Source of the DNA: Phytobacter massiliensis JC163
GTDB taxonomy: Bacteria; Pseudomonadota; Gammaproteobacteria; Enterobacterales; Enterobacteriaceae
Length of the DNA stretch: 64,000 nt
Assembly (NCBI RefSeq): GCF_000321045.1
Contig: NZ_HE578947.1
Span: 178,439-242,438, forward strand
Direction: 5' to 3'
Under the pieces are notes generated by a model. It saw nothing but the letters and a program-made list of their open reading frames with translations, did no database searches and had not been told where the DNA came from. Made by a program: the position numbers and the translations under genes. Of the stretch, positions 30,551 to 42,280 are shown piece after piece (within the stretch, counting starts at the first letter, position 1; each line of letters opens with the position of its first letter).

Positions 30551-30565
30551 TTTAAGGAAAAAAAT

Positions 30566-30964
30566 ATGCATATCCTGGATTCACTGCTGGCGTTTTGCTC
30601 TTACTTTTTTATTGGTCTGGCAATGGTTATGGTTTTTCTTTTCGTCTATTCACGCGTGACGCCGCATGATGAATGGCAACTGATCAAAAATAATAACTTT
30701 GCGGCCTCGCTGGCCTTTAGCGGCACGCTGCTGGGCTACGTTATTCCGTTATCCAGCGCGGCGATTAACTCCGTCAGCATTCCCGATTACCTCGCATGGG
30801 GCTTTATTGCGCTTATTGTGCAGCTTCTGGTTTACGGCGGCGTGCGCCTGTATATGCCGAAGCTGAGTGAAAAGATCATTAACCGCAACTTCGCCGCCGG
30901 GTTATTTATGGGCACCGCGGCGCTGGCAGGCGGTATTTTTAACGCAGCGTGTATGACATGGTAA
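30566..30964 (+). CDS. yjfL: YjfL, DUF350 inner-membrane protein
   Basis: A 132-residue DUF350 protein with four hydrophobic segments (about 7-28, 46-66, 72-92 and 107-128). It is the membrane component of the yjf cluster. Function is unknown. The stop codon overlaps the most likely yjfM start as TAATG. Confidence 0.9.
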   Translation: MHILDSLLAFCSYFFIGLAMVMVFLFVYSRVTPHDEWQLIKNNNFAASLAFSGTLLGYVIPLSSAAINSVSIPDYLAWGFIALIVQLLVYGGVRLYMPKLSEKIINRNFAAGLFMGTAALAGGIFNAACMTW

Positions 30965-31614
30965 TGGACGATCATGGCAAGAAAAAACAGAGAAGACAGA
31001 ATAAACCTGTCATGTCGCCGGCGCAGAGCCGGGGGCAGCGCTATAACGGCACCTACAGGAATAGCCAGTCAGGACGTAAAAGCGGGCGCTTTTTAACTCT
31101 GGCGATTATGGGCGGCGCGGCCTTTTTTGTACTGAAAGGGTGCAGCAGCGACAGCAGTAACGACAACGACGGGGACGGCGTTTTTTATACCTCGCCGCAG
31201 GACTGCGTTAACGACGGCAACAGCGCACAGCTGTGTACGGACGCCTGGAACAACGCAAAAGCGAAATTCGAGGCTGGCATTCCGCACCGCATGTCACAGT
31301 CGCAGTGTGCGCACACTTACGATCACTGCTACTACGATAACGTTGCCAACAGCTGGGCGCCGGTGCTTACCGGGTTCCTGCTCAGCAAAGCGATACGTAA
31401 AGATCGTGACGAAGAGTACACCTACAGCAGCGGCGGCTCTTCTTACGCCTCCCGTGCGGTATGGCGCACCACTGCGGGCGACTACACCTGGCGAACGGGG
31501 AACAAAGGTACCTCGGCGGACGGCCACGCCGGCTACGCCACCAAAAAAGTGGCGACCGTCTCACGCGGCGGCTATGGCCGCTCCTCCAGCGCCCGCGGCA
31601 GCTGGGGAGGCTAA
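30964..31614 (+). CDS. yjfM: YjfM, DUF1190 family protein
   Basis: A 216-residue DUF1190 protein related to YgiB. A basic N-terminus precedes a hydrophobic segment with a lipobox-like end (LTLAIMGGAAFFVLKGC), then a Ser/Gly-rich region ending in TVSRGGYGRSSSARGSWGG. The start at 30964 overlaps the yjfL stop; GTG at 30949 and ATG at 30958 are in-frame alternatives. An ATG at 30974 in another frame would start MARK as E. coli YjfM does (see findings). Confidence 0.85.
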   Translation: MDDHGKKKQRRQNKPVMSPAQSRGQRYNGTYRNSQSGRKSGRFLTLAIMGGAAFFVLKGCSSDSSNDNDGDGVFYTSPQDCVNDGNSAQLCTDAWNNAKAKFEAGIPHRMSQSQCAHTYDHCYYDNVANSWAPVLTGFLLSKAIRKDRDEEYTYSSGGSSYASRAVWRTTAGDYTWRTGNKGTSADGHAGYATKKVATVSRGGYGRSSSARGSWGG

Positions 31615-31616
31615 AG

Positions 31617-32780
31617 ATGCTACGCCATAACGTACCGGTCCGGCCCGGGCTTGATAAAATCGCCGAGGACCACGGCTTCGATTTTCACATTATTGATGAC
31701 GAAGTCTACTGGGATGAAAGTCGCGCTTATCGCTTCACTCTGCGCCAGATTGAGGAGCAGATCGAAAAGCCCACCGCAGAACTGCACCAGATGTGTCTGG
31801 ATATCGTCGGGCGGGCGGTAAAGGATGAGCATATTATGGAGCAGCTGGCGATCCCGCCGCTTTACTGGGACGCCATCGCGCAGAGCTGGCGCGATGGGGA
31901 TCCGTCTCTCTATGGGCGTATGGATTTTGTCTGGTGTGGAAACGGGCCGGTGAAGCTGCTGGAGTACAACGCCGATACGCCTACCTCGCTGTATGAGTCA
32001 GCCTATTTCCAGTGGCTGTGGATGACGGATGCCGCCAGTGCCGGCATTATTCCGCGCGATGCCGATCAGTACAACGCTATTCAGGACAAACTGATTGCCC
32101 GCTTTGGCGAGCTCTACGGTAGCGACCCGCTCTATTTCTGCTGCTGCCAGGAGTCGACGGAAGATCGCGGTACCGTTCTCTATCTGGAGGACTGCGCCCG
32201 CCAGGCCGGGCTGGATACCCGTTTTCTCTATGTGGAAGAGCTTGGCCTTGGCGTTGGCGGCGTGCTTACTGACCTTGATGACAACGTGATCCGCCGGGCT
32301 TTCAAGCTTTATCCGCTGGAGTGGATGATGCGCGATGAAAACGGCCCGCTGCTGTGTAAGCGCCGCGAGCAGTGGCTTGAGCCGCTGTGGAAAAGCATCT
32401 TAAGCAACAAAGGCTTATTGCCGCTGCTGTGGCGTTACTTCCCTGACCATCCAAACCTGCTGCCCGCCTGGTTTGATGGCGAGTCACCCGCGATCCCCGC
32501 TGGCGGCAGCTACGTACAGAAGCCGCTTTTTTCCCGCGAAGGGGGCAACATCACCATTTATGACGGCATGCAAAATATCATCGATAGCGCCGACGGCGAC
32601 TATGCCGAAGAACCGGTTATCTATCAGGCGTTTGCGCCGCTGCCCCGTTTTGGCGATAGCTATACCCTGTTGGGTAGCTGGATTGTGGATGATGAAGCGG
32701 TGGGAATGGGCATCCGCGAAGATAATTCACTGATTACAAAAGATACTTCGCGGTTTGTTCCGCACTATATCGCGGGCTAA
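31617..32780 (+). CDS. yjfC: YjfC, glutathionylspermidine synthase-like ATP-grasp ligase
   Basis: A 387-residue protein of the glutathionylspermidine synthetase C-terminal (ATP-grasp) family, the length of E. coli YjfC. Visible family segments are VWCGNGPVKLLEYNADTPTSLYE, LPLLWRYFPDHPNLLPAWF, KPLFSREGGNI and LGSWIVDDEAVGMGIREDNSLITK. The amidase half of the bifunctional enzyme is missing, as in relatives YgiC and YjfC. It presumably ligates an amine or peptide, but the substrate is unknown. It starts 2 bases after yjfM. Confidence 0.92.
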   Translation: MLRHNVPVRPGLDKIAEDHGFDFHIIDDEVYWDESRAYRFTLRQIEEQIEKPTAELHQMCLDIVGRAVKDEHIMEQLAIPPLYWDAIAQSWRDGDPSLYGRMDFVWCGNGPVKLLEYNADTPTSLYESAYFQWLWMTDAASAGIIPRDADQYNAIQDKLIARFGELYGSDPLYFCCCQESTEDRGTVLYLEDCARQAGLDTRFLYVEELGLGVGGVLTDLDDNVIRRAFKLYPLEWMMRDENGPLLCKRREQWLEPLWKSILSNKGLLPLLWRYFPDHPNLLPAWFDGESPAIPAGGSYVQKPLFSREGGNITIYDGMQNIIDSADGDYAEEPVIYQAFAPLPRFGDSYTLLGSWIVDDEAVGMGIREDNSLITKDTSRFVPHYIAG

Positions 32781-32864
32781 TCCTCATTTTGTGACCTCCC
32801 TTCGTTCAGTATCGCGGAAAGCTGTTCATACTGTTCGCTACCGCTTGCAACGGAGGGAGACACA

Positions 32865-34484
32865 ATGCACTGGCAAACCCACACCGTTTTCAACCAGCCC
32901 ACGCCGCTTAATAACAGTAACCTTTTCCTTTCAGACCGCGCGCTGTACGACGCCGTAATGCGTGAGGGTGCCGGTTGGGATGCTGAACTGCTCGCCAGTA
33001 TCGGCCAGCAACTGGGTACAGCGGAATCGCTGGAGCTCGGCAGGCTGGCGAACGCTAATCCGCCTGAACTGCTGCGCTACGATGCGACCGGAGCGCGGCT
33101 GGACGATGTGCGTTTCCATCCGGCCTGGCATCTACTGATGCAGGGGCTGTGCGCCAACCGGGTACATAATCTTGCCTGGCAGGAAGACGCGCGCAGCGGG
33201 GCGTTTGTCGCCCGCGCCGCCCGTTTTATTCTTCACGCGCAGGTCGAGGCGGGATCGCTGTGTCCTGTCACCATGACGTTTGCCGCTACGCCGCTGCTGC
33301 AACAGTGCCTGCCCGCGCCGTTTGCCGACTGGATCGGCCCCTTATTAAGCGATCGTTACGATCCTCATCTCGCGCCCGGTGGGCAGAAACGGGGCTTGCT
33401 GATTGGCATGGGGATGACCGAAAAGCAGGGGGGATCGGATGTTCTCAGCAACACCACCCGGGCCGATAAATGCGGCGATTTTTACCGGCTGGTGGGGCAT
33501 AAATGGTTTTTCTCGGTGCCGCAAAGCGATGCGCATCTGGTGCTGGCGCAGGCGAAAGGGGGACTCTCCTGCTTTTTCGTCCCGCGTTTTTTGCCGGATG
33601 GACAGCGAAACACTGTTCGTCTGGAAAGGCTAAAAGAGAAAATGGGCAATCGTTCCAATGCCAGCAGCGAAGCCGAGTTTCCCGACGCTCACGGCTGGCT
33701 GCTGGGTGAAGAGGGCGATGGCGTCCGGCAGATCCTCAAAATGGGCGGCCTGACGCGGTTTGACTGTGCGCTGGGTAGCCATGGCCTGATGCGGCGCGCC
33801 TTCTCGGTGGCGCTGTATCATGCCCATCAGCGTCAGGCGTTTGGTAAAAACCTTGTTGACCAGCCGATGATGCGTGAAGTGCTCAGCCGCATGGCGTTAC
33901 AGCTTGAAGGGCAAACCGCGTTTCTCTTCCGCCTGGCGCGGGCATGGGATAACCGGGCCAATCCAGAGGCGGCGCTATGGGCGCGGCTGTTTACCCCAGT
34001 TGCCAAGTTTGCCGTCTGTAAGGCTGGCATACCTTTTGTGGCGGAGGCGATGGAGGTGCTGGGAGGTATCGGGTACTGCGAAGAGAGCGAGTTACCGCGC
34101 CTCTACCGTGAAATGCCGGTAAACAGTATCTGGGAAGGGGCCGGCAATATTATGTGCCTGGATGTGCTGCGGGTCATCAGTAAACAGCCGGGCATTCATG
34201 CCATGCTGCAGGAGGAGTTTGGCGCGGTGAAAGGCCAGGATCGCCATTTCGATCGGGCCTGGCGACAGCTACAGCAAAGGCTGCATAAACTCAATGAAAC
34301 CCAGGGATGCGAAGTGACTCAGCAGCTGTTTTTGCTGGCCGCCGGCGCACAGATGCTGCGCTTTGCCTCGCCGCCAGTAGCCCAGGCCTGGTGTCGGCTG
34401 ATGCTCGACTCACGCGGCGTTACTCCGCTAGAGGAAAAGGTGCGTGCAGACGTGCTCGGGCGCGCGACGGGCGGCGTTGGCTGA
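32865..34484 (+). CDS. aidB: AidB, acyl-CoA-dehydrogenase-like alkylation-response protein
   Basis: A FAD-containing tetrameric protein of the Ada-controlled adaptive response that binds DNA and is thought to shield promoters from alkylation. The acyl-CoA dehydrogenase fold is seen in GMGMTEKQGGSDVLSNTTRA, the HKWFFS segment and EVLGGIGYCEESELPRLYREMPVNSIWEGAGNIM. It has 539 residues against 541 in E. coli. The start follows a GGAGGGAG ribosome-binding site. I could not define an Ada box in the 84-base gap after yjfC. Confidence 0.95.
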   Translation: MHWQTHTVFNQPTPLNNSNLFLSDRALYDAVMREGAGWDAELLASIGQQLGTAESLELGRLANANPPELLRYDATGARLDDVRFHPAWHLLMQGLCANRVHNLAWQEDARSGAFVARAARFILHAQVEAGSLCPVTMTFAATPLLQQCLPAPFADWIGPLLSDRYDPHLAPGGQKRGLLIGMGMTEKQGGSDVLSNTTRADKCGDFYRLVGHKWFFSVPQSDAHLVLAQAKGGLSCFFVPRFLPDGQRNTVRLERLKEKMGNRSNASSEAEFPDAHGWLLGEEGDGVRQILKMGGLTRFDCALGSHGLMRRAFSVALYHAHQRQAFGKNLVDQPMMREVLSRMALQLEGQTAFLFRLARAWDNRANPEAALWARLFTPVAKFAVCKAGIPFVAEAMEVLGGIGYCEESELPRLYREMPVNSIWEGAGNIMCLDVLRVISKQPGIHAMLQEEFGAVKGQDRHFDRAWRQLQQRLHKLNETQGCEVTQQLFLLAAGAQMLRFASPPVAQAWCRLMLDSRGVTPLEEKVRADVLGRATGGVG

Positions 34485-34569
34485 TTTAAACCCTGTCGCC
34501 CACATCCGGGAGTCCGGGGGCGCTGTCGCTACCCGGGCAACGATCCCAATGCTGCTGTTTAAAGGGCCG

Positions 34570-34845
34570 TCAGGCGTACAGAATGGCCTGCGCGCGCCAG
34601 TTATCAACCCGCTGCTCTTCCTGCATATGAATAATGCGGTACCAGGACGCGCCCTGTTCATCCGCTTTCAGCGCGATGACCCGTTCAACATCCTGGGGGC
34701 TGCCAAAGATGTTATCAACAGAAATCAGACCGATTTCATTCAGCCCGGTAACGCAGTCCGCACTCGCGAACTCTGCTGACTGCGCTGCTGCGCCGGATAG
34801 CCCCGGAGAAAACAACAGTGAGTTTAAGGCAAGAGATCGTTTCAT
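34570..34845 (-). CDS. yjfN: YjfN, DUF1471 periplasmic protein
   Basis: A 91-residue DUF1471 (YhcN/BhsA family) protein with an N-terminal hydrophobic signal-like region. The mature part shows GLNEIGLISVDNIFGSPQDVERVIALKADEQGASWYRI and ends in AQAILYA. E. coli YjfN has been described as an activator of the protease DegP. It converges on aidB and lies next to bsmA, another DUF1471 gene, as in E. coli. Confidence 0.88.
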   Translation of the reverse strand: MKRSLALNSLLFSPGLSGAAAQSAEFASADCVTGLNEIGLISVDNIFGSPQDVERVIALKADEQGASWYRIIHMQEEQRVDNWRAQAILYA

Positions 34846-34984
34846 ATCCGCTCCATTTCACGTTACCCCGATTGATGACAGGGCACTCCTTCGCGCGAAA
34901 ATCCATACATTCCATTGTGCACAGGCAAACATAAAAGGACGCAAATCAGTGTAAATCTTCCTTAAACCCGCAAGCCGTTACGCG

Positions 34985-35290
34985 TTATTGACGATATAAC
35001 AGCGCTCTTGCATACCAGCGGCCCGGAAGTACAGTGTCATCCATCATTAATATGACGTAGTAATCAGCTTTGGCGTCGGTGGCTCTGGCTTTAATTTCAT
35101 CTTCCACATCCATCGGCGAACCGAGCACCGTCACGCTGAATGCGCCAATCTCCTGCAGGCCCTGCGTCTGATTGCGACTAATTTCCTGCGGACGATCGCT
35201 TACTGGCGGCGCGGGTTGCGGCTTACCTTCCAGCACGCTACATCCGCTTAACAACAGCGCCAAAATAAAAGGGATGAACCAGCGAATCAT
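34985..35290 (-). CDS. bsmA: BsmA (YjfO), biofilm/peroxide stress lipoprotein
   Basis: A 101-residue DUF1471 lipoprotein. The signal peptide ends in the lipobox LLSGC, followed by a proline-rich linker and the family core LQEIGAFSVTVLGSPMDVEDEI, ending in ARALLYRQ. E. coli BsmA affects biofilm stress and motility. It is divergent from yjfP and in the same direction as yjfN. Confidence 0.9.
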   Translation of the reverse strand: MIRWFIPFILALLLSGCSVLEGKPQPAPPVSDRPQEISRNQTQGLQEIGAFSVTVLGSPMDVEDEIKARATDAKADYYVILMMDDTVLPGRWYARALLYRQ

Positions 35291-35499
35291 CTTTTATGTC
35301 TCCTGATAGCCATAGTGTAGTGAGGTAATAAATCTGTATTAGGGGGAATGTTCCCATTTTGCGCTCAGGCGCCAGACTTTCGAATGAAAATGCGATCCAG
35401 GCGTAATTTTTGTGTGGACAAAAGAAAATCGCTGACATATTCCCGCTTGCATCGTTTAAAGACCGGTGGCATATCTGCACTATAGATCACGGGGGAATA

Positions 35500-36249
35500 A
35501 TGGTTGAACTCGAAGTAACTCATTTTGCGAATATCGAAACGCTGCATGCCTTTCCGACGGGGAAAAGCGTGGAGCCGTTACCCTGTGTTATTTTCTACCA
35601 CGGGTTTACCTCATCCAAACTGGTATACAGCTATTTCGCGGTGGCGCTTGCACAGGCGGGGATGCGGGTCATTATGCCGGATGCGCCAGAGCATGGCGCC
35701 CGTTTTAACGGCGATGCCCGGCAGCGCTTATCCCATTTCTGGCAAATCCTGCAGGGCAATTTCAATGAGTTTGCCGGGCTTTGCGCAGCGCTCCATGCCC
35801 GGCGGTTAGTTGACGCCGATCGTCTGGCGGTTGGCGGCGCTTCAATGGGCGGGATGACGGCGCTTGGCCTGATGACGCAGTTCCCCCAGATTCGCTGCGT
35901 GGCGAGCCTGATGGGGTCGGGCTATTTCTCAACGCTGTCGCGCAGCCTCTTTCCGCCCCTTACGGTAACGTCGCCGGAAGAGCAGGCACGCTTCGATGCT
36001 ATCACCGCGCCGCTGGCAAAATGGGATGTTTCCTCGCAGCTGTCGACGCTTGCGGATCGGCCGCTCCTGCTATGGCACGGTGAAGAGGATGATGTCGTGC
36101 CTGCCGTTGAGACCCTGCGCCTGCAGCAGGCGATGTCAGAACAGAAGCTGGATAAACAGCTCACCTGCCTGTGGGAGGCGGGGGTTAAACACCGTATTAC
36201 CCCCGATGCGCTGGAGGCGACGGTGCGTTTTTTCTCCCGTCACCTCTGA
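35500..36249 (+). CDS. yjfP: YjfP, alpha/beta-hydrolase esterase
   Basis: A 249-residue alpha/beta-hydrolase with the nucleophile elbow GGASMGG, an oxyanion-loop YHGFTSS, an acid in HGEEDDVVP and a late catalytic-type His (KHRITP). E. coli YjfP has carboxylesterase activity with short acyl esters. The start at 35500 gives the E. coli length and follows GGGGG; an upstream start at 35410 is rejected. It converges on ulaR with a 9-base gap. Confidence 0.92.
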   Translation: MVELEVTHFANIETLHAFPTGKSVEPLPCVIFYHGFTSSKLVYSYFAVALAQAGMRVIMPDAPEHGARFNGDARQRLSHFWQILQGNFNEFAGLCAALHARRLVDADRLAVGGASMGGMTALGLMTQFPQIRCVASLMGSGYFSTLSRSLFPPLTVTSPEEQARFDAITAPLAKWDVSSQLSTLADRPLLLWHGEEDDVVPAVETLRLQQAMSEQKLDKQLTCLWEAGVKHRITPDALEATVRFFSRHL

Positions 36250-36258
36250 GTGAAGCCG

Positions 36259-37014
36259 CTACACGCGCATAATTTTCACCCCTTGATCCTCCAGCCTGCT
36301 GAGGATGTCGGGGTTGGCCTGTTTACCGGTAATCACTAAGTCTATCTGCTCGGCGCTGCTAAACAGCATGCCTGCCCGTTCGCCGACTTTGCTGCTATCG
36401 ACCAGCACCACCAGCTTACCGACCATATTGAGCATCTTCTGCTCGGCCATGGCGGTAAGCATATCGGTTTTATAAAGCCCTTCTGCCGTCAGTCCTTTGC
36501 CGCTGGTGAACATCCAGTGCCCGGCATAAAGGCTGTTTTCACTGCTCTGCGGGCCAAGGGTAATCGACTGGCTTTTATTGTACTGCCCGCCCATGATCAC
36601 CACGCTCTCATGCTCCTGATCAATCAGGTAGTTAGCGAGAGGCAGATAATTAGTGATGATTTGCACCGGTTTACCGCACATTTCGCGGCCAAGCAAAAAG
36701 GCGGTTGAACCGCAGTTGATGACTACGCTTTCGCCCGGGTTAACCAGCTGCGAAGCGGCCTTGGCGATACGCACCTTCTCATCGTGATGTAGCGCCTCGT
36801 GAATATTCATTGGCGTCCAGCGCGAGCGTTGCTGGCTGATAGCCTCTGCGCCGTTGCGCACTTTTTTTAATTTACCGCTCTCATCAAGCTTATTGATGTC
36901 ACGGCGAGCCGTCGCAGGCGAAACACCAAGGCTGGCGATGACTTGCTCCACCGTGATGAAGCCCGTTTGCGCCAGTTTATCCAGCAGTATTTGATGTCGT
37001 TGCGCTTCCGTCAT
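36259..37014 (-). CDS. ulaR: DeoR-family repressor UlaR
   Basis: The repressor of the divergent ulaG and ulaABCDEF transcripts; its inducer in E. coli is L-ascorbate-6-phosphate. The N-terminal DeoR winged helix (about 1-57) shows [23 protein letters not shown]; the C-terminal DeoRC sensor domain has [11 protein letters not shown]. It has 251 residues, identical in length to E. coli UlaR, and is intact although two of its target genes are frameshifted. Confidence 0.96.
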   Translation of the reverse strand: MTEAQRHQILLDKLAQTGFITVEQVIASLGVSPATARRDINKLDESGKLKKVRNGAEAISQQRSRWTPMNIHEALHHDEKVRIAKAASQLVNPGESVVINCGSTAFLLGREMCGKPVQIITNYLPLANYLIDQEHESVVIMGGQYNKSQSITLGPQSSENSLYAGHWMFTSGKGLTAEGLYKTDMLTAMAEQKMLNMVGKLVVLVDSSKVGERAGMLFSSAEQIDLVITGKQANPDILSRLEDQGVKIMRV

Positions 37015-37105
37015 GAGCTATTCCGATAATAAATGATGTCGAAAGATGATATTTGAAATAGCCTGAAAATACTAAAAGTAAGTGCACAATATCAACGGGG
37101 CAGTG

Positions 37106-37127
37106 GCGGGCATGTTTCCATGCCCGC
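37106..37127. terminator. hairpin between ulaG and ulaR
   Basis: A perfect 9-bp stem, GCGGGCATG/CATGCCCGC, with a 4-nt loop lies 6 bases past the ulaG stop codon. The T-rich tract (TTTTCTT) is on the + strand side; the ulaG side lacks one. It may protect the ulaG mRNA 3' end or act as a weak terminator. Confidence 0.5.
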
Positions 37128-37132
37128 TTTTC

Positions 37133-38198
37133 TTACAGGAATGATTTAAACGGTAAATCTGGCTCAATGGTAAAGCAGTCATCAAAGCCGCGCGGGTAAT
37201 GGTACTCAAAATTATCCTTGTCGAGCGGCCAGGTGAATTTGCCGCCAACCTGCCAGATAAAGGGCTTAAAGCCGTACTGCAACCGGTCTTTTTTCATTTC
37301 CCACAGCACGCGGATCTCCTGCGGATCGGCCTGGAAATTGGACCAGATATCGTGGTGGAAAGGGATAACCACTTTCGCCTTCAACGACTCCGCCATACGC
37401 AGGATATCCGCGCTGGTCATTTTGTCGGTAATGCCCCGTGGGTTCTCGCCGTAGGAGCCGAGCGCCACGTCAATATGATGCTCATTGCCGTGTTTGGCGT
37501 AGTAGTTGGAATAGTGCGAATCACCGCTGTGGTAGAGCGTGCCGCCCGGCGTTTTAAAGAGATAGTTAACCGCACGCAGATCCATACCGTCGGGTAAGAC
37601 GCCCGCCGCTTTTTGCTCCGGGGGAAGGGTAATTAATGCCGTGCGGTCAAAGGCATCAAGCGCGTGAATTTCAATATCTTTTACTTTCACCACGTCGCCG
37701 GGTTTCACCACGATGCAGCGTGATTTCGGCACGCCCCAGCCAACCCACAGATCGACACAGGTTTGCGGCCCGATAAACGGCACGTCATCCGCGCAGTTTT
37801 GCAGCACGGCAGCGGCGACATTGACATCAATATGATCGTTATGATCGTGGGTCGCAAGGATGGCATCTACCTGGCGAATAGCAAACGGATCGAGAACAAA
37901 CGGCGTCGTGCGCAGGTTGGGCTGCAGCTTTTTAACCCCCGCCATACGTTGCATCTGATGGCCCGTTTTCATGAGCGGATTGCCGTGCGTCTGTTTGCCC
38001 GTACCGCACCAGAAATCGACGCACACATTCGCGCCGCCTTCCGATTTTAGCCATATACCGGTACACCCCAGCCACCACATAGCTAAAGGTGCCCGGCGCT
38101 ACGCGCTCTTGTTCGATCTCTTCATTCAGCCAGCTTCCCCACTCCGGGAAGGTGCTCAGTATCCACGATTCCCGTGTAATGGTGTCAATCTTACTCAT
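37133..38198 (-). pseudogene. ulaG: ulaG, L-ascorbate-6-phosphate lactonase, frameshifted
   Basis: A metallo-beta-lactamase-fold lactonase that opens L-ascorbate-6-phosphate in the cytoplasm. From the start at 38198 (after AAGGAGCG) 38 codons match E. coli UlaG to VAPGTF. The frame is then lost, because four bases (AGCT, 38081-38084) stand where three are expected before [10 protein letters not shown]. Downstream, 315 residues are intact, including the metal motif THDHNDHID. Total length is one base more than the 354-codon gene. Restart at ATG 38080 would lose 39 residues and has no clear ribosome-binding site. It is either an inactivating mutation or a sequencing error. Confidence 0.88.
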
Positions 38199-39956
<1,758 letters not shown>

Positions 39957-39970
39957 CAAGGAGTTTAATT

Positions 39971-40276
39971 ATGACCGTTCGTATTCTTGCCGTATGCGGC
40001 TGTGGGCAAGGCAGCTCCATGATTATGAAAATGAAAGTCGACCAGTTCCTTACCCAGCAGAAGGTCGATCACACGGTAAACAGTTGTGCGGTAGGGGAAT
40101 ATAAGAGCGAGCTCAACGGAGCGGACATTATTATCGCGTCTACTCACGTCGCCAGCGAAATTGAAGTCAGCGGCAACAAATATGTCGTTGGGGTTCGCAA
40201 TATGCTCTCCGCTGCGGATTTTGGCCCGAAGCTAATGGAAGTGATCGGCGCCCATTTTCCGCAGGATGTGAAATAA
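39971..40276 (+). CDS. ulaB: ascorbate PTS component EIIB
   Basis: The 101-residue EIIB protein that passes phosphate to ascorbate through UlaA. The phosphocysteine loop is VCGCGQGSS (Cys9, with Cys11 close by). It follows ulaA by 14 bases with an AAGGAG ribosome-binding site. The length equals E. coli UlaB. Confidence 0.96.
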   Translation: MTVRILAVCGCGQGSSMIMKMKVDQFLTQQKVDHTVNSCAVGEYKSELNGADIIIASTHVASEIEVSGNKYVVGVRNMLSAADFGPKLMEVIGAHFPQDVK

Positions 40277-40285
40277 GGATTCGCC

Positions 40286-40750
40286 ATGAAACTACGAGAT
40301 TCGCTGGCGGAAAATAACGCTATTCGCCTGCAGGCCGAAGCCAGCACCTGGCAGGAAGCCGTGAAGATTGGCGTGGATTTACTGGTAGAGGCGGATGTTG
40401 TCGAGCCCTGTTACTACCAGGCGATTCTGGATGGCGTAGCGCGGTTCGGTCCCTACTTTGTGATCGCGCCCGGGCTTGCCATGCCGCACGGGCGTCCTGA
40501 GGAGGGGGTGAAGAAAAATGGCTTCGCGCTGGTGACGCTAAAAACGCCTCTCGCCTTTAACCATGAAGACAACGATCCGGTCGATATTCTTATCACCCTG
40601 GCGGCGGTAGATGCGCGCACGCACCAGGAGGAAGGGATCATGCAGATCGTCAATCTGTTTGAAGATGAAGAGAATTTTGACCGTTTGCGCGCCTGCCGTA
40701 CCGCGCAGGAAGTGCTGGAACTGATTGATAACGCCACGGCGGCGGCATAA
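40286..40750 (+). CDS. ulaC: ascorbate PTS component EIIA
   Basis: The 154-residue EIIA protein of the PTS_EIIA_2 (mannitol/fructose) type. The phosphorylated histidine is His68 in [10 protein letters not shown]. It takes phosphate from HPr and gives it to UlaB. It lies 9 bases after ulaB and 12 bases before ulaD. Confidence 0.96.
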   Translation: MKLRDSLAENNAIRLQAEASTWQEAVKIGVDLLVEADVVEPCYYQAILDGVARFGPYFVIAPGLAMPHGRPEEGVKKNGFALVTLKTPLAFNHEDNDPVDILITLAAVDARTHQEEGIMQIVNLFEDEENFDRLRACRTAQEVLELIDNATAAA

Positions 40751-40762
40751 GGAGCATTAACC

Positions 40763-41416
40763 ATGTCTGATTTACCGATGTTGCAGGTAGCGCTGGATAA
40801 CCAGACGCTGTCTGACGCTTATGAAACTACCCGTTTAATTGCCGAAGAGGTGGATATCATCGAGGTCGGCACCATTTTATGCGTTGGCGAAGGGGTGCGC
40901 GCAGTACGCGACCTTAAGGCGCTCTATCCGCATAAAATTGTTCTGGCGGACGCTAAAATCGCCGACGCCGGGAAAATCCTCTCCAGAATGTGTTTTGAGG
41001 CTAACGCCGATTGGGTCACCGTCATCTGCTGCGCCGATATCAATACCGCGAAAGGCGCGCTGGACGTGGCGAAAGAGTTCAACGGCGACGTGCAAATTGA
41101 ACTGACCGGCTTCTGGACCTGGGAGCAGGCGCAGCAGTGGCGCGACGCGGGCATTCAGCAGGTGGTGTACCACCGCAGCCGTGATGCGCAGGCGGCAGGC
41201 GTCGCCTGGGGCGAGGCGGATATCAGCGCCATTAAACGCCTGGCGGACATGGGCTTCAAAGTAACGGTGACGGGCGGCCTGGCGCTGGAGGATCTCCCGC
41301 TGTTCAAGGGCATTCCGATCCATGTCTTTATCGCCGGTCGCAGCATCCGCGATGCGGCTTCACCGGTGGAAGCCGCCCGGCAGTTCAAACGCTCCATCGC
41401 CCAGCTATGGGGTTAA
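40763..41416 (+). CDS. ulaD: 3-keto-L-gulonate-6-phosphate decarboxylase UlaD
   Basis: A 217-residue TIM-barrel enzyme of the orotidine-5'-phosphate decarboxylase suprafamily. It converts 3-keto-L-gulonate-6-phosphate to L-xylulose-5-phosphate. The Mg-binding and catalytic region [13 protein letters not shown] is present, as is the C-terminal phosphate-binding [10 protein letters not shown]. It is cotranscribed with ulaC and ulaE at short gaps. Confidence 0.96.
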   Translation: MSDLPMLQVALDNQTLSDAYETTRLIAEEVDIIEVGTILCVGEGVRAVRDLKALYPHKIVLADAKIADAGKILSRMCFEANADWVTVICCADINTAKGALDVAKEFNGDVQIELTGFWTWEQAQQWRDAGIQQVVYHRSRDAQAAGVAWGEADISAIKRLADMGFKVTVTGGLALEDLPLFKGIPIHVFIAGRSIRDAASPVEAARQFKRSIAQLWG

Positions 41417-41425
41417 GGAGTGGAT

Positions 41426-42280
41426 ATGCTGTCGAAACAGAATCCGCTTGGTATCTATGAAAAAGCGCTCCCCGCCGGGGAGTGCTGGCTGGAACGGCTG
41501 CAGCTGGCAAAACAGTTAGGGTTCGATTTTGTCGAAATGTCAGTTGATGAAACCGATCTGCGGCTGGCGCGTCTGGACTGGAGCCGGGAAGAGCGGCTGG
41601 CGCTGGTGCAGGCCATTGCTGAAACGGGCGTGCGCGTGCCGTCCATGTGTCTGAGCGCGCACCGGCGCTTTCCGCTGGGGAGCGAAGACGATGCAATCCG
41701 CGCCACGGGGCTGGAGATCATGCGCAAGGCCATCGCGTTCGCACAGGATGTCGGCATTCGGGTGATTCAGCTTGCGGGTTACGATGTCTACTATCAGGAG
41801 GCCAACGATGAAACGCGTCGCCGTTTCCGTGACGGCCTGAAAGAGAGCGTTGAGATGGCCAGCCGCGCGCAGGTGACGCTGGCGATGGAGATCATGGATT
41901 ATCCCCTGATGAACTCCATCAGCAAGGCGTTGGGCTATGCCCACTACCTGAACAACCCGTGGTTTCAGCTCTACCCTGATATCGGCAACCTTTCCGCCTG
42001 GGATAACGACGTGCAGATGGAGCTGCTGGCTGGTGCCGGGCATATCGTGGCGGTGCATGTTAAAGACACCCGCCCGGGGGTATTTAAAAATGTTCCTTTC
42101 GGCACAGGCGTCGTGGATTTCGAAAGCTGCTTCGCCACGCTCAGGCAAAGCGGCTACTGCGGTCCGTATCTGATTGAGATGTGGAGTGAAACGGCGGAAG
42201 ACCCGATAGCGGAAGTGGCGAAAGCCCGCGACTGGGTGAAGGCGCGTATGGCCCGTGCAGGCCTGGTGGAGGCGGCATAA
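41426..42280 (+). CDS. ulaE: L-xylulose-5-phosphate 3-epimerase UlaE
   Basis: A 284-residue TIM-barrel epimerase making L-ribulose-5-phosphate. Metal-binding and family segments include [42 protein letters not shown] and EMWSE. The ATG at 41426 follows AAGGAG at 8 bases; a GTG at 41420 is less likely. It shares one base with ulaF (TAATG). Confidence 0.96.
   Translation: MLSKQNPLGIYEKALPAGECWLERLQLAKQLGFDFVEMSVDETDLRLARLDWSREERLALVQAIAETGVRVPSMCLSAHRRFPLGSEDDAIRATGLEIMRKAIAFAQDVGIRVIQLAGYDVYYQEANDETRRRFRDGLKESVEMASRAQVTLAMEIMDYPLMNSISKALGYAHYLNNPWFQLYPDIGNLSAWDNDVQMELLAGAGHIVAVHVKDTRPGVFKNVPFGTGVVDFESCFATLRQSGYCGPYLIEMWSETAEDPIAEVAKARDWVKARMARAGLVEAA

Noticed and set aside
32781-32864. Ada box upstream of aidB
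   Set aside because: A GCAA occurs near the start, but no AAT at the required spacing was found.
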